From Polaromonas sp. (GTDB lineage Bacteria > Pseudomonadota > Gammaproteobacteria > Burkholderiales > Burkholderiaceae_C): a DNA stretch of 64,000 bases. The position numbers were made by a program, and so were the translations under genes. This document shows, piece by piece, positions 7,739 to 15,448 of the stretch (the stretch's first letter is position 1; the number at the start of each line of letters is the position of its first letter). The stretch is from the NCBI GenBank assembly GCA_030683705.1, contig JAUXPP010000167.1, positions 1 to 64,000 of the forward strand. The letters run 5' to 3'. The notes beneath the pieces were generated by a model that saw nothing but the letters and a program-made list of their open reading frames with translations, made no database searches and was not told the DNA's origin.

Positions 7739-7901
7739 GGCGTAGCGAGCGGGATGCAGTGTGTCCGCTCAATAGCCGTCACCAGGGCGTAGCGAGCGGG
7801 ATGAGCTGCAAGGCGGACGGAGCGGACCCACCGGAACGTACTTCAGGTACGTGAGGATGGGGAGCACCGGACCAACGCCGCAGATCGCCCGCGCAGTAGC
7901 C
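7739..7901 (-). repeat. 3'-UTR hairpin repeat, copy A (with a partial duplicate)
   Basis: The full unit is about 7783-7901. A partial duplicate of its GTAGCGAGCGGGATG end lies at 7739-7755. The central hairpin is ACGTAC-TTCAG-GTACGT (7836-7852), flanked by CCGGA and GAGGAT. The end nearest the thiolase gene reads GCAGTAGC, a few nt beyond its stop at 7908. The same layout recurs at 9659-9776 and 31660-31775. Strand is given as that of the adjacent gene's transcript. Confidence 0.8.
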
Positions 7902-7907
7902 CCGCCG

Positions 7908-9107
7908 TCAGACTCGTTCGAAGATGCCGGCGGCGCCTTGTCCCATGCCGACACACATCGTCACCATCCCGTACTTCAGCTGGTGCCGGTGCAAGGCATG
8001 GATCACCGTGGCGGCGCGGATCGCCCCGGTCGCGCCCAGCGGATGGCCCAGCGCAATCGCGCCACCCATCGGGTTCACTTTCGCCGCATTCAGTCCCAGC
8101 GTGTTGATCACCGCCAGCGATTGCGCGGCAAAGGCCTCATTCAGTTCATACCAGTCGATGTCGTCCTGCTGCAAGTCGGCATAACGCAGGGCGGCGGGAA
8201 TCGCCTCGATCGGGCCTATGCCCATGATGTGCGGCGGCACACCCTTGGCCGCGTAACTGACAAAACGCGCGAGCGGCTTCAAGCCATGTTCCTTGACCGC
8301 CTTCTCGCTGGCCAGGATCAGTGCGCCGGCGCCGTCCGAGGTTTGCGAGCTGTTGCCGGCCGTGACCGAACCGCGCGCGGCAAACACCGTCTTGAGTTTG
8401 GCCAGTCCTTCGAGCGAGGTGTCGGGGCGCGGACCTTCGTCCAGGCTCACGGTGCGGGTTGTGGCGATCACCTCACCGCTGTCCAGGTCCGGCGAGCGGT
8501 CGGTGACTTCAACCGGCGTGATCTCGGCCGTGAATTCGCCATCCTTTTGTGCCTTCATCGCCTTCTGGTGCGACTCGAGCGCAAACTGGTCCTGGGCGTC
8601 GCGCGAGACCTTCCACTGCTGTGCCACTTTTTCGGCGGTCAGCCCCATGCCGTAGGCAATGCCGATGTTTTCATCGTTGCCGAACATGGCTGGCGACAGC
8701 GAAGGCGAATTGCCCGACATCGGCACCATGCTCATGCTTTCGGTGCCGGCGGCAATCATCACATCGGCTTCACCCACGCGGATGCAGTCGGCCGCCATCT
8801 GGATGGCCGAAAGGCCGGACGCGCAGAAGCGGTTCACGGTGATGCCACCGACACTCGTCGGCAGTCCGGCCAGCACCGCGCCTATGCGCGCGATGTTCAG
8901 GCCTTGCGGACCTTCGGGAATGGCGCAGCCACAGATGATGTCCTCGATGGCTCTCGGGTCCAGCGTCGGCACCTGTGCCAGCGCGGCCTGCAGTGCGCGC
9001 ACCAGCAGGTCGTCGGGACGGGTGTTGCGGAAAAAACCGCGGTGCGAACGCCCGATGGGTGTGCGCGTGGCGGCAACGATGTAGGCTTCCTGGACTTGTT
9101 TGGCCAT
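7908..9107 (-). CDS. Thiolase (acetyl-CoA acyltransferase)
   Basis: A 399-aa thiolase that cleaves 3-ketoacyl-CoA with CoA, or condenses two acyl-CoAs. The nucleophilic Cys lies in VNRFCASGLSAIQ (Cys about 95), the GHP motif in GGAIALGHPLGATGAI (His about 355) and the second Cys in VTMCVGMGQGAA (about 385). All catalytic residues are present and length is typical. The start MAKQVQEAYIVAATRTPIG fits the family. With the bifunctional gene at 9780-12194 and the acyl-CoA dehydrogenase it completes a beta-oxidation spiral. It is followed by repeat copy A. FadA-like in role; the exact orthologue is not assigned. Confidence 0.93.
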   Translation of the reverse strand: MAKQVQEAYIVAATRTPIGRSHRGFFRNTRPDDLLVRALQAALAQVPTLDPRAIEDIICGCAIPEGPQGLNIARIGAVLAGLPTSVGGITVNRFCASGLSAIQMAADCIRVGEADVMIAAGTESMSMVPMSGNSPSLSPAMFGNDENIGIAYGMGLTAEKVAQQWKVSRDAQDQFALESHQKAMKAQKDGEFTAEITPVEVTDRSPDLDSGEVIATTRTVSLDEGPRPDTSLEGLAKLKTVFAARGSVTAGNSSQTSDGAGALILASEKAVKEHGLKPLARFVSYAAKGVPPHIMGIGPIEAIPAALRYADLQQDDIDWYELNEAFAAQSLAVINTLGLNAAKVNPMGGAIALGHPLGATGAIRAATVIHALHRHQLKYGMVTMCVGMGQGAAGIFERV

Positions 9108-9127
9108 GATGTTTTTCCTTAAATTCT

Positions 9128-9637
9128 TTAACTTTTTCGCGGGCCGGACGGAATCCAGGCCCAGACAAATTCACATTCGACCGGGCTCACGCCGGCCTCG
9201 TCCGTCACGGTGACCGCTACGCTGACTTCACCCTTGTCGCTGGCCTGCATGGCCGCGCGCTGCTCATCGCTGAGCGTCGCCACGGCGCGCAGCGCACCGG
9301 TTGCGCGTTTCCTGAACGCCATCTTGAGTTCCTTGGCCAGCGGAATGCAGTCGTCACGCACGTTCATGCCCACCACCATGCCGGTGGCGGTCTCCGCCAG
9401 CAAATTCATCGCCGAAGCGTGGATGCCACCGATGTGGTTCTGCACCTTCTTTTCGTTCTTGAGGCCGATCTCGACGCGGCGCGTCGTCATTTCCAGAAAA
9501 TCCAGTCCCGCCGTTCCGGTGAAAGGCACGGCACGATGCATCACGACACCCCGGAAGAAAGTGCGCGCAAAAGCCGGCACATCCGACAGGCGGTTCAGCT
9601 GACGTTCAAGGCGATTGGGGGAATGGTCGGTGGTCAT
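9128..9637 (-). CDS. Hotdog-fold DUF4442/PaaI-like thioesterase
   Basis: A 169-aa single-hotdog protein. The segment GGIHASAMNLLAETATGMVVGMNV (about residues 69-92) is the characteristic helix, with the Asn-Leu-xx-Glu positions used for catalysis in PaaI/DUF4442 thioesterases. It lies 20 nt upstream of the thiolase and is preceded by repeat copy B. A housekeeping acyl-CoA thioesterase role in the beta-oxidation block is inferred. The ATG at 9637 is the only reasonable start. Confidence 0.82.
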   Translation of the reverse strand: MTTDHSPNRLERQLNRLSDVPAFARTFFRGVVMHRAVPFTGTAGLDFLEMTTRRVEIGLKNEKKVQNHIGGIHASAMNLLAETATGMVVGMNVRDDCIPLAKELKMAFRKRATGALRAVATLSDEQRAAMQASDKGEVSVAVTVTDEAGVSPVECEFVWAWIPSGPRKS

Positions 9638-9658
9638 AGCGATAGGTTCGTGATTGAG

Positions 9659-9776
9659 AAAGCGTAGCGAGGAGGCATCAGGCGAGGCGCGGGCGCCCGA
9701 AGAAAACCGGAGCGACCTTCAGGGTCGTGAGGATTTTCTTTGGGCTGCAACGACGCATGGCGATTCCGCAGTAGCT
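9659..9776 (-). repeat. 3'-UTR hairpin repeat, copy B
   Basis: It begins AAAGCGTAGCGAG and ends GCAGTAGC 4 nt from the stop of the bifunctional dehydrogenase gene. The central hairpin is GCGACC-TTCAG-GGTCGT (9712-9728, one G-T wobble), again between CCGGA and GAGGAT. The stem sequence differs from copies A and C but pairing is kept. Confidence 0.8.
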
Positions 9777-9779
9777 TGA

Positions 9780-12194
9780 TCAGTTACGCAGAGGTTTGCC
9801 CGTGCTCATCATCCCCATGATCCGCTCCTGCGTTTTGGGGTGTTCCAGCAGCGAACAAAAGGCCTTGCGCTCCAGCGTCATCAGATACTCTTCGGTCACC
9901 AGCGAGCCCGCATCGACATCGCCGCCGCAGACCACGTTGGCGATCAGGCTGGCGATGTGGAAGTCGTGGGCGCTGATAAAACCGCCGTCGCGCATGTTGA
10001 CCAGCTGGCCCTTGATGGTCGCCAGGCCGCTGCGGCCCACAACCGGGAACGGCCGCTTGTGCGGCGCGCGGTAACCTGAGTTGAACAAGGCGCGTGCCTC
10101 GTTCAGTGCCACATACAAGAGCTCATCCTTGTTCGGCACGATCACGTCGCTGTCGAGCAGGTAACCGATCTTGCGGCTTTCAATCGCGCTGGTGCCCACC
10201 TTGGCCATGGCCGCGGCAGTGAAACCCTCGGTCAGGAAAGGCAACACGTCCTTGTTGGTGGAGGTCGCGGCATTTTCAGCTGCGCGGCGCGCGATATAGG
10301 TCAGGCCACCGGCGCCGGGCACCAGGCCCACACCGACTTCGACCAGGCCGATGTAACTTTCCATGGCCGCCACACGTTTGGCCGAATACACCGCGAGTTC
10401 ACAGCCACCGCCCAGGGCGAGGCCGCGAACCGCCGACACCACCGGCACGGACGCATAACGCAGCTTGAGCATCACGTTTTGCATCTCGGCCTCGGCACCT
10501 TCGACGGCCGACACACCGGCCATCATGAAGGCGGGCAGCATGGCCTGCAGGTCGGCGCCGGCCGAGAACATCTCGTCGTTCGACCAGATCACCAGGCCCT
10601 TGTAACTTTTCTCGGCTAGGTCCACCGCCATCGCCAGGCCCTCGACCACGTCGGGGCTGATGGCGTGCATCTTGGTCTTGATGCTGGCGATCACCACGTC
10701 GCCCTGCTCACCGTCCAGCGTCCAGAGGCGGATCGCGTCGTCTTCATGCAGCGTGGTGCCGGCCGTGGTGAAGGAAGGCGCCTTGGCACCCAGCACGTTT
10801 TCGGGGAAGAACTGGCGCTGGTACACCGGCAATTCGCGGCGCGCGATGAACTTGCCGGCCGAAGCGCTCCACGAGCCTTCCGGCGTATGCACACCACCGG
10901 CGTCGGCCACCGGGCCGGTGAACACCCAGCCGGGCAGCGGCGCAGAGCTAATGGCTTTGCCCGCATCAATATCTTCCTTGATCCAGTTCGCCACCTGCAG
11001 CCAGCCGGCTTCCTGCCAGAGCTCGAACGGCCCCTGCTTGGCGCCGAAGCCCCAGCGCATCGCAAAGTCGATGTCGCGCGCGGTCTCGGCAATCGTCGCC
11101 AGGTGCACAGCGGCATAGTGGAACTGGTCGCGCAGGATGGCCCAAAGGAAACGCGGCTCGGCGCCCTCGGCTTCGCGCAGCAGCTTCAGGCGTTCGCCGG
11201 CAGGCTTCTTGAGCATGCGGCCGACCACCTCATTGGCCTTGGCGCCACCGGGCACGTACTCCATCGACTCCGGGTCCAGACGCAGGATGTCGCGGCCGAC
11301 CTTCTTGTAAAAACCGGCGCCGGATTTCTGGCCCAGGCTTTTGCTTTCCAGCAGTTTGGCCAGCACCGCCGGCGTGCCATACATGTCCGAGAACGGGTCT
11401 TCGGTCTTGCCGGGGCCCAGGTTGTCCTGCAGCGTTTTGATCACATGCGCCATGGTGTCCAGGCCGACCACGTCGGCGGTGCGGAAGGTGCCGGAACTGG
11501 CACGGCCCAGCTTCTTGCCGGTCAGGTCATCCACCACGTCGTAGCTCAGGCCGAAGTTGTCGGCTTCCTTGATGGTGGCGAGCATGCCGGCGATACCGAC
11601 GCGGTTCGCGACGAAGTTGGGCGTGTCGTGCGCGCGGATCACGCCCTTGCCCAGGCCGCTGGTCACAAAGGCTTCGAGGTCGTCCAGCACTTTGGGCTCG
11701 GTGGTCGGCGTGTTGATCAGCTCGACCAGCGTCATGTAACGCGGCGGGTTGAAGAAATGGATGCCGCAAAAGCGCGGCTTGATCGATTCGGGCAAGGCTT
11801 CGCTGAGCGTGGTGATCGACAGGCCGGAGGTGTTGCTGGCGACGATGGCGCCTTCACCGATAAAAGGCGCGATCTTGTGGTACAGGTCGGTCTTCCAGTC
11901 CATGCGTTCGGCGATCGCCTCGATGACCAGGTCGCACTCCTTCAGGACATCCATGTGTTCTTCGTAGTTGGCCTGCTGGATCAGCGCGGCATCTTCCGGC
12001 ACGCCGAGCGGTGCGGGTTTGAGTTTTTTCAGGCCCTCGACAGCCCTGGTGACGATGCCGTTTTTCGGGCCCTCTTTCGCCGGCAGATCGAACAGGACGA
12101 CCGGCACCTTGAGGTTGACCAGATGGGCGGCGATCTGCGCGCCCATCACACCGGCGCCGAGCACGGCGACTTTCTTGACTTGGAAGCGGGACAT
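9780..12194 (-). CDS. Bifunctional 3-hydroxyacyl-CoA dehydrogenase/enoyl-CoA hydratase
   Basis: An 804-aa beta-oxidation enzyme. The NAD-binding 3-hydroxyacyl-CoA dehydrogenase domain is N-terminal (VAVLGAGVMGAQIAAHLVN, about 9-27). The 3HCDH C-terminal helices follow (FVANRVGIAG, about 190), then a second dehydrogenase-type segment, and a crotonase domain at the C-terminus (NDEMFSAGADLQAML and ALGGGCELAVYSAKR, about 540-610). This order is FadN-like and the reverse of E. coli FadB. It converts enoyl-CoA to 3-ketoacyl-CoA for the neighbouring thiolase. The first crotonase oxyanion motif is intact. Repeat copy B follows its stop and the DUF2147 gene precedes it. Confidence 0.92.
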   Translation of the reverse strand: MSRFQVKKVAVLGAGVMGAQIAAHLVNLKVPVVLFDLPAKEGPKNGIVTRAVEGLKKLKPAPLGVPEDAALIQQANYEEHMDVLKECDLVIEAIAERMDWKTDLYHKIAPFIGEGAIVASNTSGLSITTLSEALPESIKPRFCGIHFFNPPRYMTLVELINTPTTEPKVLDDLEAFVTSGLGKGVIRAHDTPNFVANRVGIAGMLATIKEADNFGLSYDVVDDLTGKKLGRASSGTFRTADVVGLDTMAHVIKTLQDNLGPGKTEDPFSDMYGTPAVLAKLLESKSLGQKSGAGFYKKVGRDILRLDPESMEYVPGGAKANEVVGRMLKKPAGERLKLLREAEGAEPRFLWAILRDQFHYAAVHLATIAETARDIDFAMRWGFGAKQGPFELWQEAGWLQVANWIKEDIDAGKAISSAPLPGWVFTGPVADAGGVHTPEGSWSASAGKFIARRELPVYQRQFFPENVLGAKAPSFTTAGTTLHEDDAIRLWTLDGEQGDVVIASIKTKMHAISPDVVEGLAMAVDLAEKSYKGLVIWSNDEMFSAGADLQAMLPAFMMAGVSAVEGAEAEMQNVMLKLRYASVPVVSAVRGLALGGGCELAVYSAKRVAAMESYIGLVEVGVGLVPGAGGLTYIARRAAENAATSTNKDVLPFLTEGFTAAAMAKVGTSAIESRKIGYLLDSDVIVPNKDELLYVALNEARALFNSGYRAPHKRPFPVVGRSGLATIKGQLVNMRDGGFISAHDFHIASLIANVVCGGDVDAGSLVTEEYLMTLERKAFCSLLEHPKTQERIMGMMSTGKPLRN

Positions 12195-12297
12195 CTGTTT
12201 CGTTCCTTATTGATTGCTTATCTTGTTTCGTTGCGCGTATCAAATCCCGGCCCGGTGGCAGCGGCTACACACGGTGTGTCGCAGGCGGGTGTGCCAT

Positions 12298-12732
12298 CTA
12301 CTGAATGCGAACCCAGGTCTGGGTGCGACCGAAGGGGCCGAAGGAGCCGCGCACCTCCAGCTTTTTGCCGCCCTCAACAGGCGTCATGCGCAGGGTGTAG
12401 TTGCGGCCGTTCTCCGGATCAAGAATCTTGCCGCCTTCCCACACCTCTTTACCCTCGGCCTTTTTGGCGCCGCGGATGATCTCCAGGCCGACAACGGGTT
12501 TGTCCTTGCGGTCGTCGCTGCACTGGTCGCAAACATCGTCGGGCTTGACGTCCTTGCCCAGGCGCTTTTCTATCCTGCCGCTGAGCACACCGCCGGCCTC
12601 GACAATCCGGATCTCGGCTTTCGCCTCCCCGGTCTTGTCATCCACGTTGCGCCACAGGCCCACCGGGCTGATCTGGGCAAAGCCGGAGACCGAGGTTGCT
12701 CCCAAAATAATAGCTAGTAGCGCACGGTACAT
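12298..12732 (-). CDS. DUF2147 secreted protein
   Basis: A 144-aa protein with a Sec-type signal peptide (MYRALLAIILGATSVSGFAQ; cleavage likely after GFA). The DUF2147 beta-barrel signature follows: SPVGLWRNVDDKTGEAKAEI, a CDQC pair (about 67-70), DPENGRNYTLRM and the terminal VRGSFGPFGRTQTWVRI. It is presumably periplasmic. It sits between the acyl-CoA dehydrogenase and the bifunctional beta-oxidation gene, where DUF2147 genes often occur in Burkholderiales; the role is unknown. The signal-peptide coding sequence contains mini-repeat copy c, which supplies part of the hydrophobic core. Confidence 0.88.
   Translation of the reverse strand: MYRALLAIILGATSVSGFAQISPVGLWRNVDDKTGEAKAEIRIVEAGGVLSGRIEKRLGKDVKPDDVCDQCSDDRKDKPVVGLEIIRGAKKAEGKEVWEGGKILDPENGRNYTLRMTPVEGGKKLEVRGSFGPFGRTQTWVRIQ
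12703..12725 (+). repeat. Mini-repeat copy c, inside a signal-peptide coding region
   Basis: CAAAATAATAGCTAGTAGCGCAC matches the family core with a small change and encodes, on the opposite strand, the RALLAIIL part of the DUF2147 signal peptide. Confidence 0.5.
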
Positions 12733-12778
12733 AGGGGCTCCGGTGCAAAAAGGCTTGAAGCTTGCGGCAATCCGGCCA

Positions 12779-14575
12779 TCAGGCCAGCGCGGCGTCGGTG
12801 TCCATCAACGCGGCACTGCCGCTGCGCGCGGTGCGCATCAGCGTCGCGGTTTCGGGGAACAGCTTGGCGAAGTAAAAACGCGCGGTCTGCAGCTTGGCCT
12901 GGTAGAAAGGATCGGTGTTGCCGGCGGCCACCTCGCGCAGCGCCACCTGCGCCATGCGGGCCCAGAAGTAACCGAACACCAGGTGGCCGGCCACGCGCAA
13001 ATAGTCCACCGCGGCGGCGCCTACTTCGTCCGGGTTCTGGAAACCCTTGAAACCGAGTTCGGTGGTGAACTTGGTCATCTGGTCAGCCAGGTAGGCCAGC
13101 GGGTTGATGAACTCGGCCATCTTCTCGTTGACGCCTTCCTCGGCGATCAGCGCAGCAATGATCTTGCCGAACTTCTTGAGGGTGGCGCCGTTGTTGCCCA
13201 GCACCTTGCGGCCCAGCAGGTCCAGCGACTGGACCGTGTTGGTGCCTTCATAAATCATGTTGATGCGGTTGTCGCGCACGAACTGCTCCATGCCCCATTC
13301 CTTGATGAAGCCGTGGCCGCCGAAAACCTGCATGCAGGCGTTGGTGGCGATGTGGCCGTTGTCGGTCAGGAAGGCCTTGACGATGGGCGTCAGCAACGCG
13401 ACGATTTCAGCCGAGTCCTTGCGCACCTTCTCGTCGGGGTGATGGATTTCCTTGTCGAGCAACAGCGTGCAGTAGATCGCCAGCGCGCGGCCGCCTTCGG
13501 CATAGGCCTTGGCCGTCAGCAGCATCTTGCGCACGTCGGGGTGCACGATGATCGGGTCTGCCGGCTTGTCCTTGGCTTTCACGCCCGACAGGCTGCGCAT
13601 CTGGATGCGGTCCTTGGCGTAGGCCAGCGCGTTCTGGAAGGCCACTTCGGTCAGGCCCAGCGACTGGTTGCCCACGCCCAGACGGGCGGCGTTCATCATC
13701 ACGAACATCGCAGCAAGGCCCTTGTTGGGCTGGCCGACCAGGCTGCCGCTGGCGCCGTCCATGACGATCTGGGCGGTGGCGTTGCCGTGGATGCCCATCT
13801 TGTGTTCCAGGCCGGAGCAGAAGATGCCGTTGCGATCGCCCAGCGAACCATCGGGCTTGACGTTGGATTTGGGCACCACAAACAGGCTGATGCCCTTGCT
13901 GCCCTGGGGTGCATCGGGCAGGCGGGCCAGCACCAGATGAACGATGTTGGCCGCCATGTCGTGTTCGCCGGCGCTGATGAAAATCTTGTTGCCGGTGAGT
14001 TTGTAGCTGCCGTCGGGCTGCGGCTCGGCCTTGGTGCGCAGCAAGCCCAGGTCGGTGCCGCAATGCGGTTCGGTCAGACACATGGTGCCGGTCCACTCAC
14101 CGCTGACCAGCTTGGGCAGGTAAGTCTTCTTCTGCTCGTCGGTGCCGTGCGCGTGCAAGGCCTCATAGGCGCCGTGGGACAGACCGGGATACATGGTCCA
14201 GGCCTGGTTGGCCGAATTCAGCATCTCGTACAGGCACTGGTTCAGCACAAACGGCAGGCCCTGGCCACCGTATTCGGGATCGCAGCTCAGCGCGGCCCAG
14301 CCGCCGGCGACATACTGCGCATACGCCTCCTTGAAGCCTCTGGGCGGCGTGACTTCATGGGTGGCCAGATCCAGCTTGCAGCCCTCGGTGTCACCGCTGA
14401 TGTTCAGGGGGAAAGTCACCTCGGCAGCAAACTTGCCGGCTTCTTCCAGCACCGCATTGATGGTGTCGGCATCCACCTCGGCATGTTTCGGCAGGGCCTT
14501 GAACTCGTCGGTGACATTCAGCACTTCGTGCATCACAAATTGCATGTCGCGCAGTGGTGGGGTGTATTGAGGCAT
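12779..14575 (-). CDS. Acyl-CoA dehydrogenase (long form with C-terminal extension)
   Basis: A 598-aa FAD-dependent dehydrogenase for the first beta-oxidation step. The N-terminal helical domain spans about 1-160 and the middle beta domain about 160-280 (MCLTEPHCGTDLGLLRTKA, TGNKIFISAGEHD). The C-terminal helical domain contains the FAD/dimer motif VFGGHGFIKEWGMEQFVRD and MIYEGTN. A further extension of about 120 residues is present, as in the DmdC/PA0506-like long acyl-CoA dehydrogenases. It is the first gene of the block below the TetR gene, 23 nt after its stop, so it is probably co-transcribed with and controlled by that regulator. Substrate chain length is not predictable. Confidence 0.92.
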   Translation of the reverse strand: MPQYTPPLRDMQFVMHEVLNVTDEFKALPKHAEVDADTINAVLEEAGKFAAEVTFPLNISGDTEGCKLDLATHEVTPPRGFKEAYAQYVAGGWAALSCDPEYGGQGLPFVLNQCLYEMLNSANQAWTMYPGLSHGAYEALHAHGTDEQKKTYLPKLVSGEWTGTMCLTEPHCGTDLGLLRTKAEPQPDGSYKLTGNKIFISAGEHDMAANIVHLVLARLPDAPQGSKGISLFVVPKSNVKPDGSLGDRNGIFCSGLEHKMGIHGNATAQIVMDGASGSLVGQPNKGLAAMFVMMNAARLGVGNQSLGLTEVAFQNALAYAKDRIQMRSLSGVKAKDKPADPIIVHPDVRKMLLTAKAYAEGGRALAIYCTLLLDKEIHHPDEKVRKDSAEIVALLTPIVKAFLTDNGHIATNACMQVFGGHGFIKEWGMEQFVRDNRINMIYEGTNTVQSLDLLGRKVLGNNGATLKKFGKIIAALIAEEGVNEKMAEFINPLAYLADQMTKFTTELGFKGFQNPDEVGAAAVDYLRVAGHLVFGYFWARMAQVALREVAAGNTDPFYQAKLQTARFYFAKLFPETATLMRTARSGSAALMDTDAALA

Positions 14576-14598
14576 GGATGCGTCCTTTTTGGGGAAAA

Positions 14599-15309
14599 TT
14601 AAAGGGAAGGTAAGGGTGTGGCGCGTTGTGGGGCTGCCTGGCTGGCCGCGGTGCCGTAACGCGCCAGAATGCTCTGGAAAGCCTGCAGGGTCCGCTCGAT
14701 GGAGCCCGGCGTCTTGAGGAAACGGGCCTCGTAGTGCAGTGCAAGAATGAGGCCGTGGATTTCGAAGGCGATCTGGCGCTCGTCGGCATCGGCGCGCAGG
14801 TGCCCGGCTTCCTTGGCCAGAACAACAGCGCGGTACATCGCGGCGAGCCAGGTCTGCACCGAGGTCGCCAGCGCATCGCGCACCGGACCGGGCCGGTCGT
14901 CAAACTCGACAGCGCCGCTGATGAAGATGCAACCCGACTGCAGCTCGACCGCCACACGTTTCATCCAGTTGCCGAACAGCGCCTGCACCCGCGGCAGGCC
15001 TTTGGCTTCCTTGAGGGCCGGGTAAAACACCTCTTCCTCGAAGCGCGCGAAATATTCGCGGATCACCGAAATCTGCAACTCTTCACGCGAGCCGAAATGC
15101 GCAAATACCCCGGACTTGCTCATGCGCATGACCTCGGCCAGCGCGCCTATGCTCAGGCCTTCCAGGCCGATCTGTGTGGCCAGGCCCAGCGCGGCATCCA
15201 CGATGGCGGCCTTGGTTTGCTGGCCTTTCTGCAGGCCAGACTGGCCTGCACGGCCACCGTCCCGCGCGCCGGGGCGGGCAGTTTTGGAGGGGAGTTCAGT
15301 CACAGACAT
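14599..15309 (-). CDS. TetR-family regulator of the acyl-CoA operon
   Basis: A 236-aa TetR repressor. A low-complexity N-terminal tail (about 1-28) precedes the HTH (about 30-78; LSIGALAEVMRMSKSGVFAHFGSREEL) and an all-helical ligand domain with the TetR_C-type segment LQSGCIFISGAVEFDDRPGPVRD. It probably senses an acyl-CoA and represses its own operon, which continues into the acyl-CoA dehydrogenase gene. A perfect palindrome GAACGATCGTTC lies 29 nt before the start and is the obvious operator. The ATG at 15309 is supported by that spacing. Confidence 0.9.
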   Translation of the reverse strand: MSVTELPSKTARPGARDGGRAGQSGLQKGQQTKAAIVDAALGLATQIGLEGLSIGALAEVMRMSKSGVFAHFGSREELQISVIREYFARFEEEVFYPALKEAKGLPRVQALFGNWMKRVAVELQSGCIFISGAVEFDDRPGPVRDALATSVQTWLAAMYRAVVLAKEAGHLRADADERQIAFEIHGLILALHYEARFLKTPGSIERTLQAFQSILARYGTAASQAAPQRATPLPSL

Positions 15310-15337
15310 GGAATGAGGATGGAAGGGCCATAAAAAC

Positions 15338-15349
15338 GAACGATCGTTC
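15338..15349. promoter_or_regulatory. Palindromic TetR operator candidate
   Basis: GAACGATCGTTC is a perfect 12-bp palindrome in an A/T-rich context, 29 nt upstream of the TetR gene. Palindromes of the form ACGAACGATCGTTCGT are typical TetR-family operators in fatty-acid regulons. Confidence 0.75.
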
Positions 15350-15448
15350 TATTTTGCCGCAAAACCGCGTCCGTCAAGCCATGATGGAAAAAAACCCGGG
15401 TTTTATAGGGAGTCAGGCCTAAGGCCGTCAAGGGTAAACACCAAGCCC

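Noticed and set aside
10665-12479. 604-codon plus-strand frame within the bifunctional dehydrogenase gene
   Set aside because: It is antisense to an intact catalytic enzyme with all motifs, and its translation is low-complexity.
12401-14602. 733-codon plus-strand frame opposite the acyl-CoA dehydrogenase
   Set aside because: Antisense to a complete acyl-CoA dehydrogenase; the His/Gln/Gly-rich product is typical of complementary frames in GC-rich genes.
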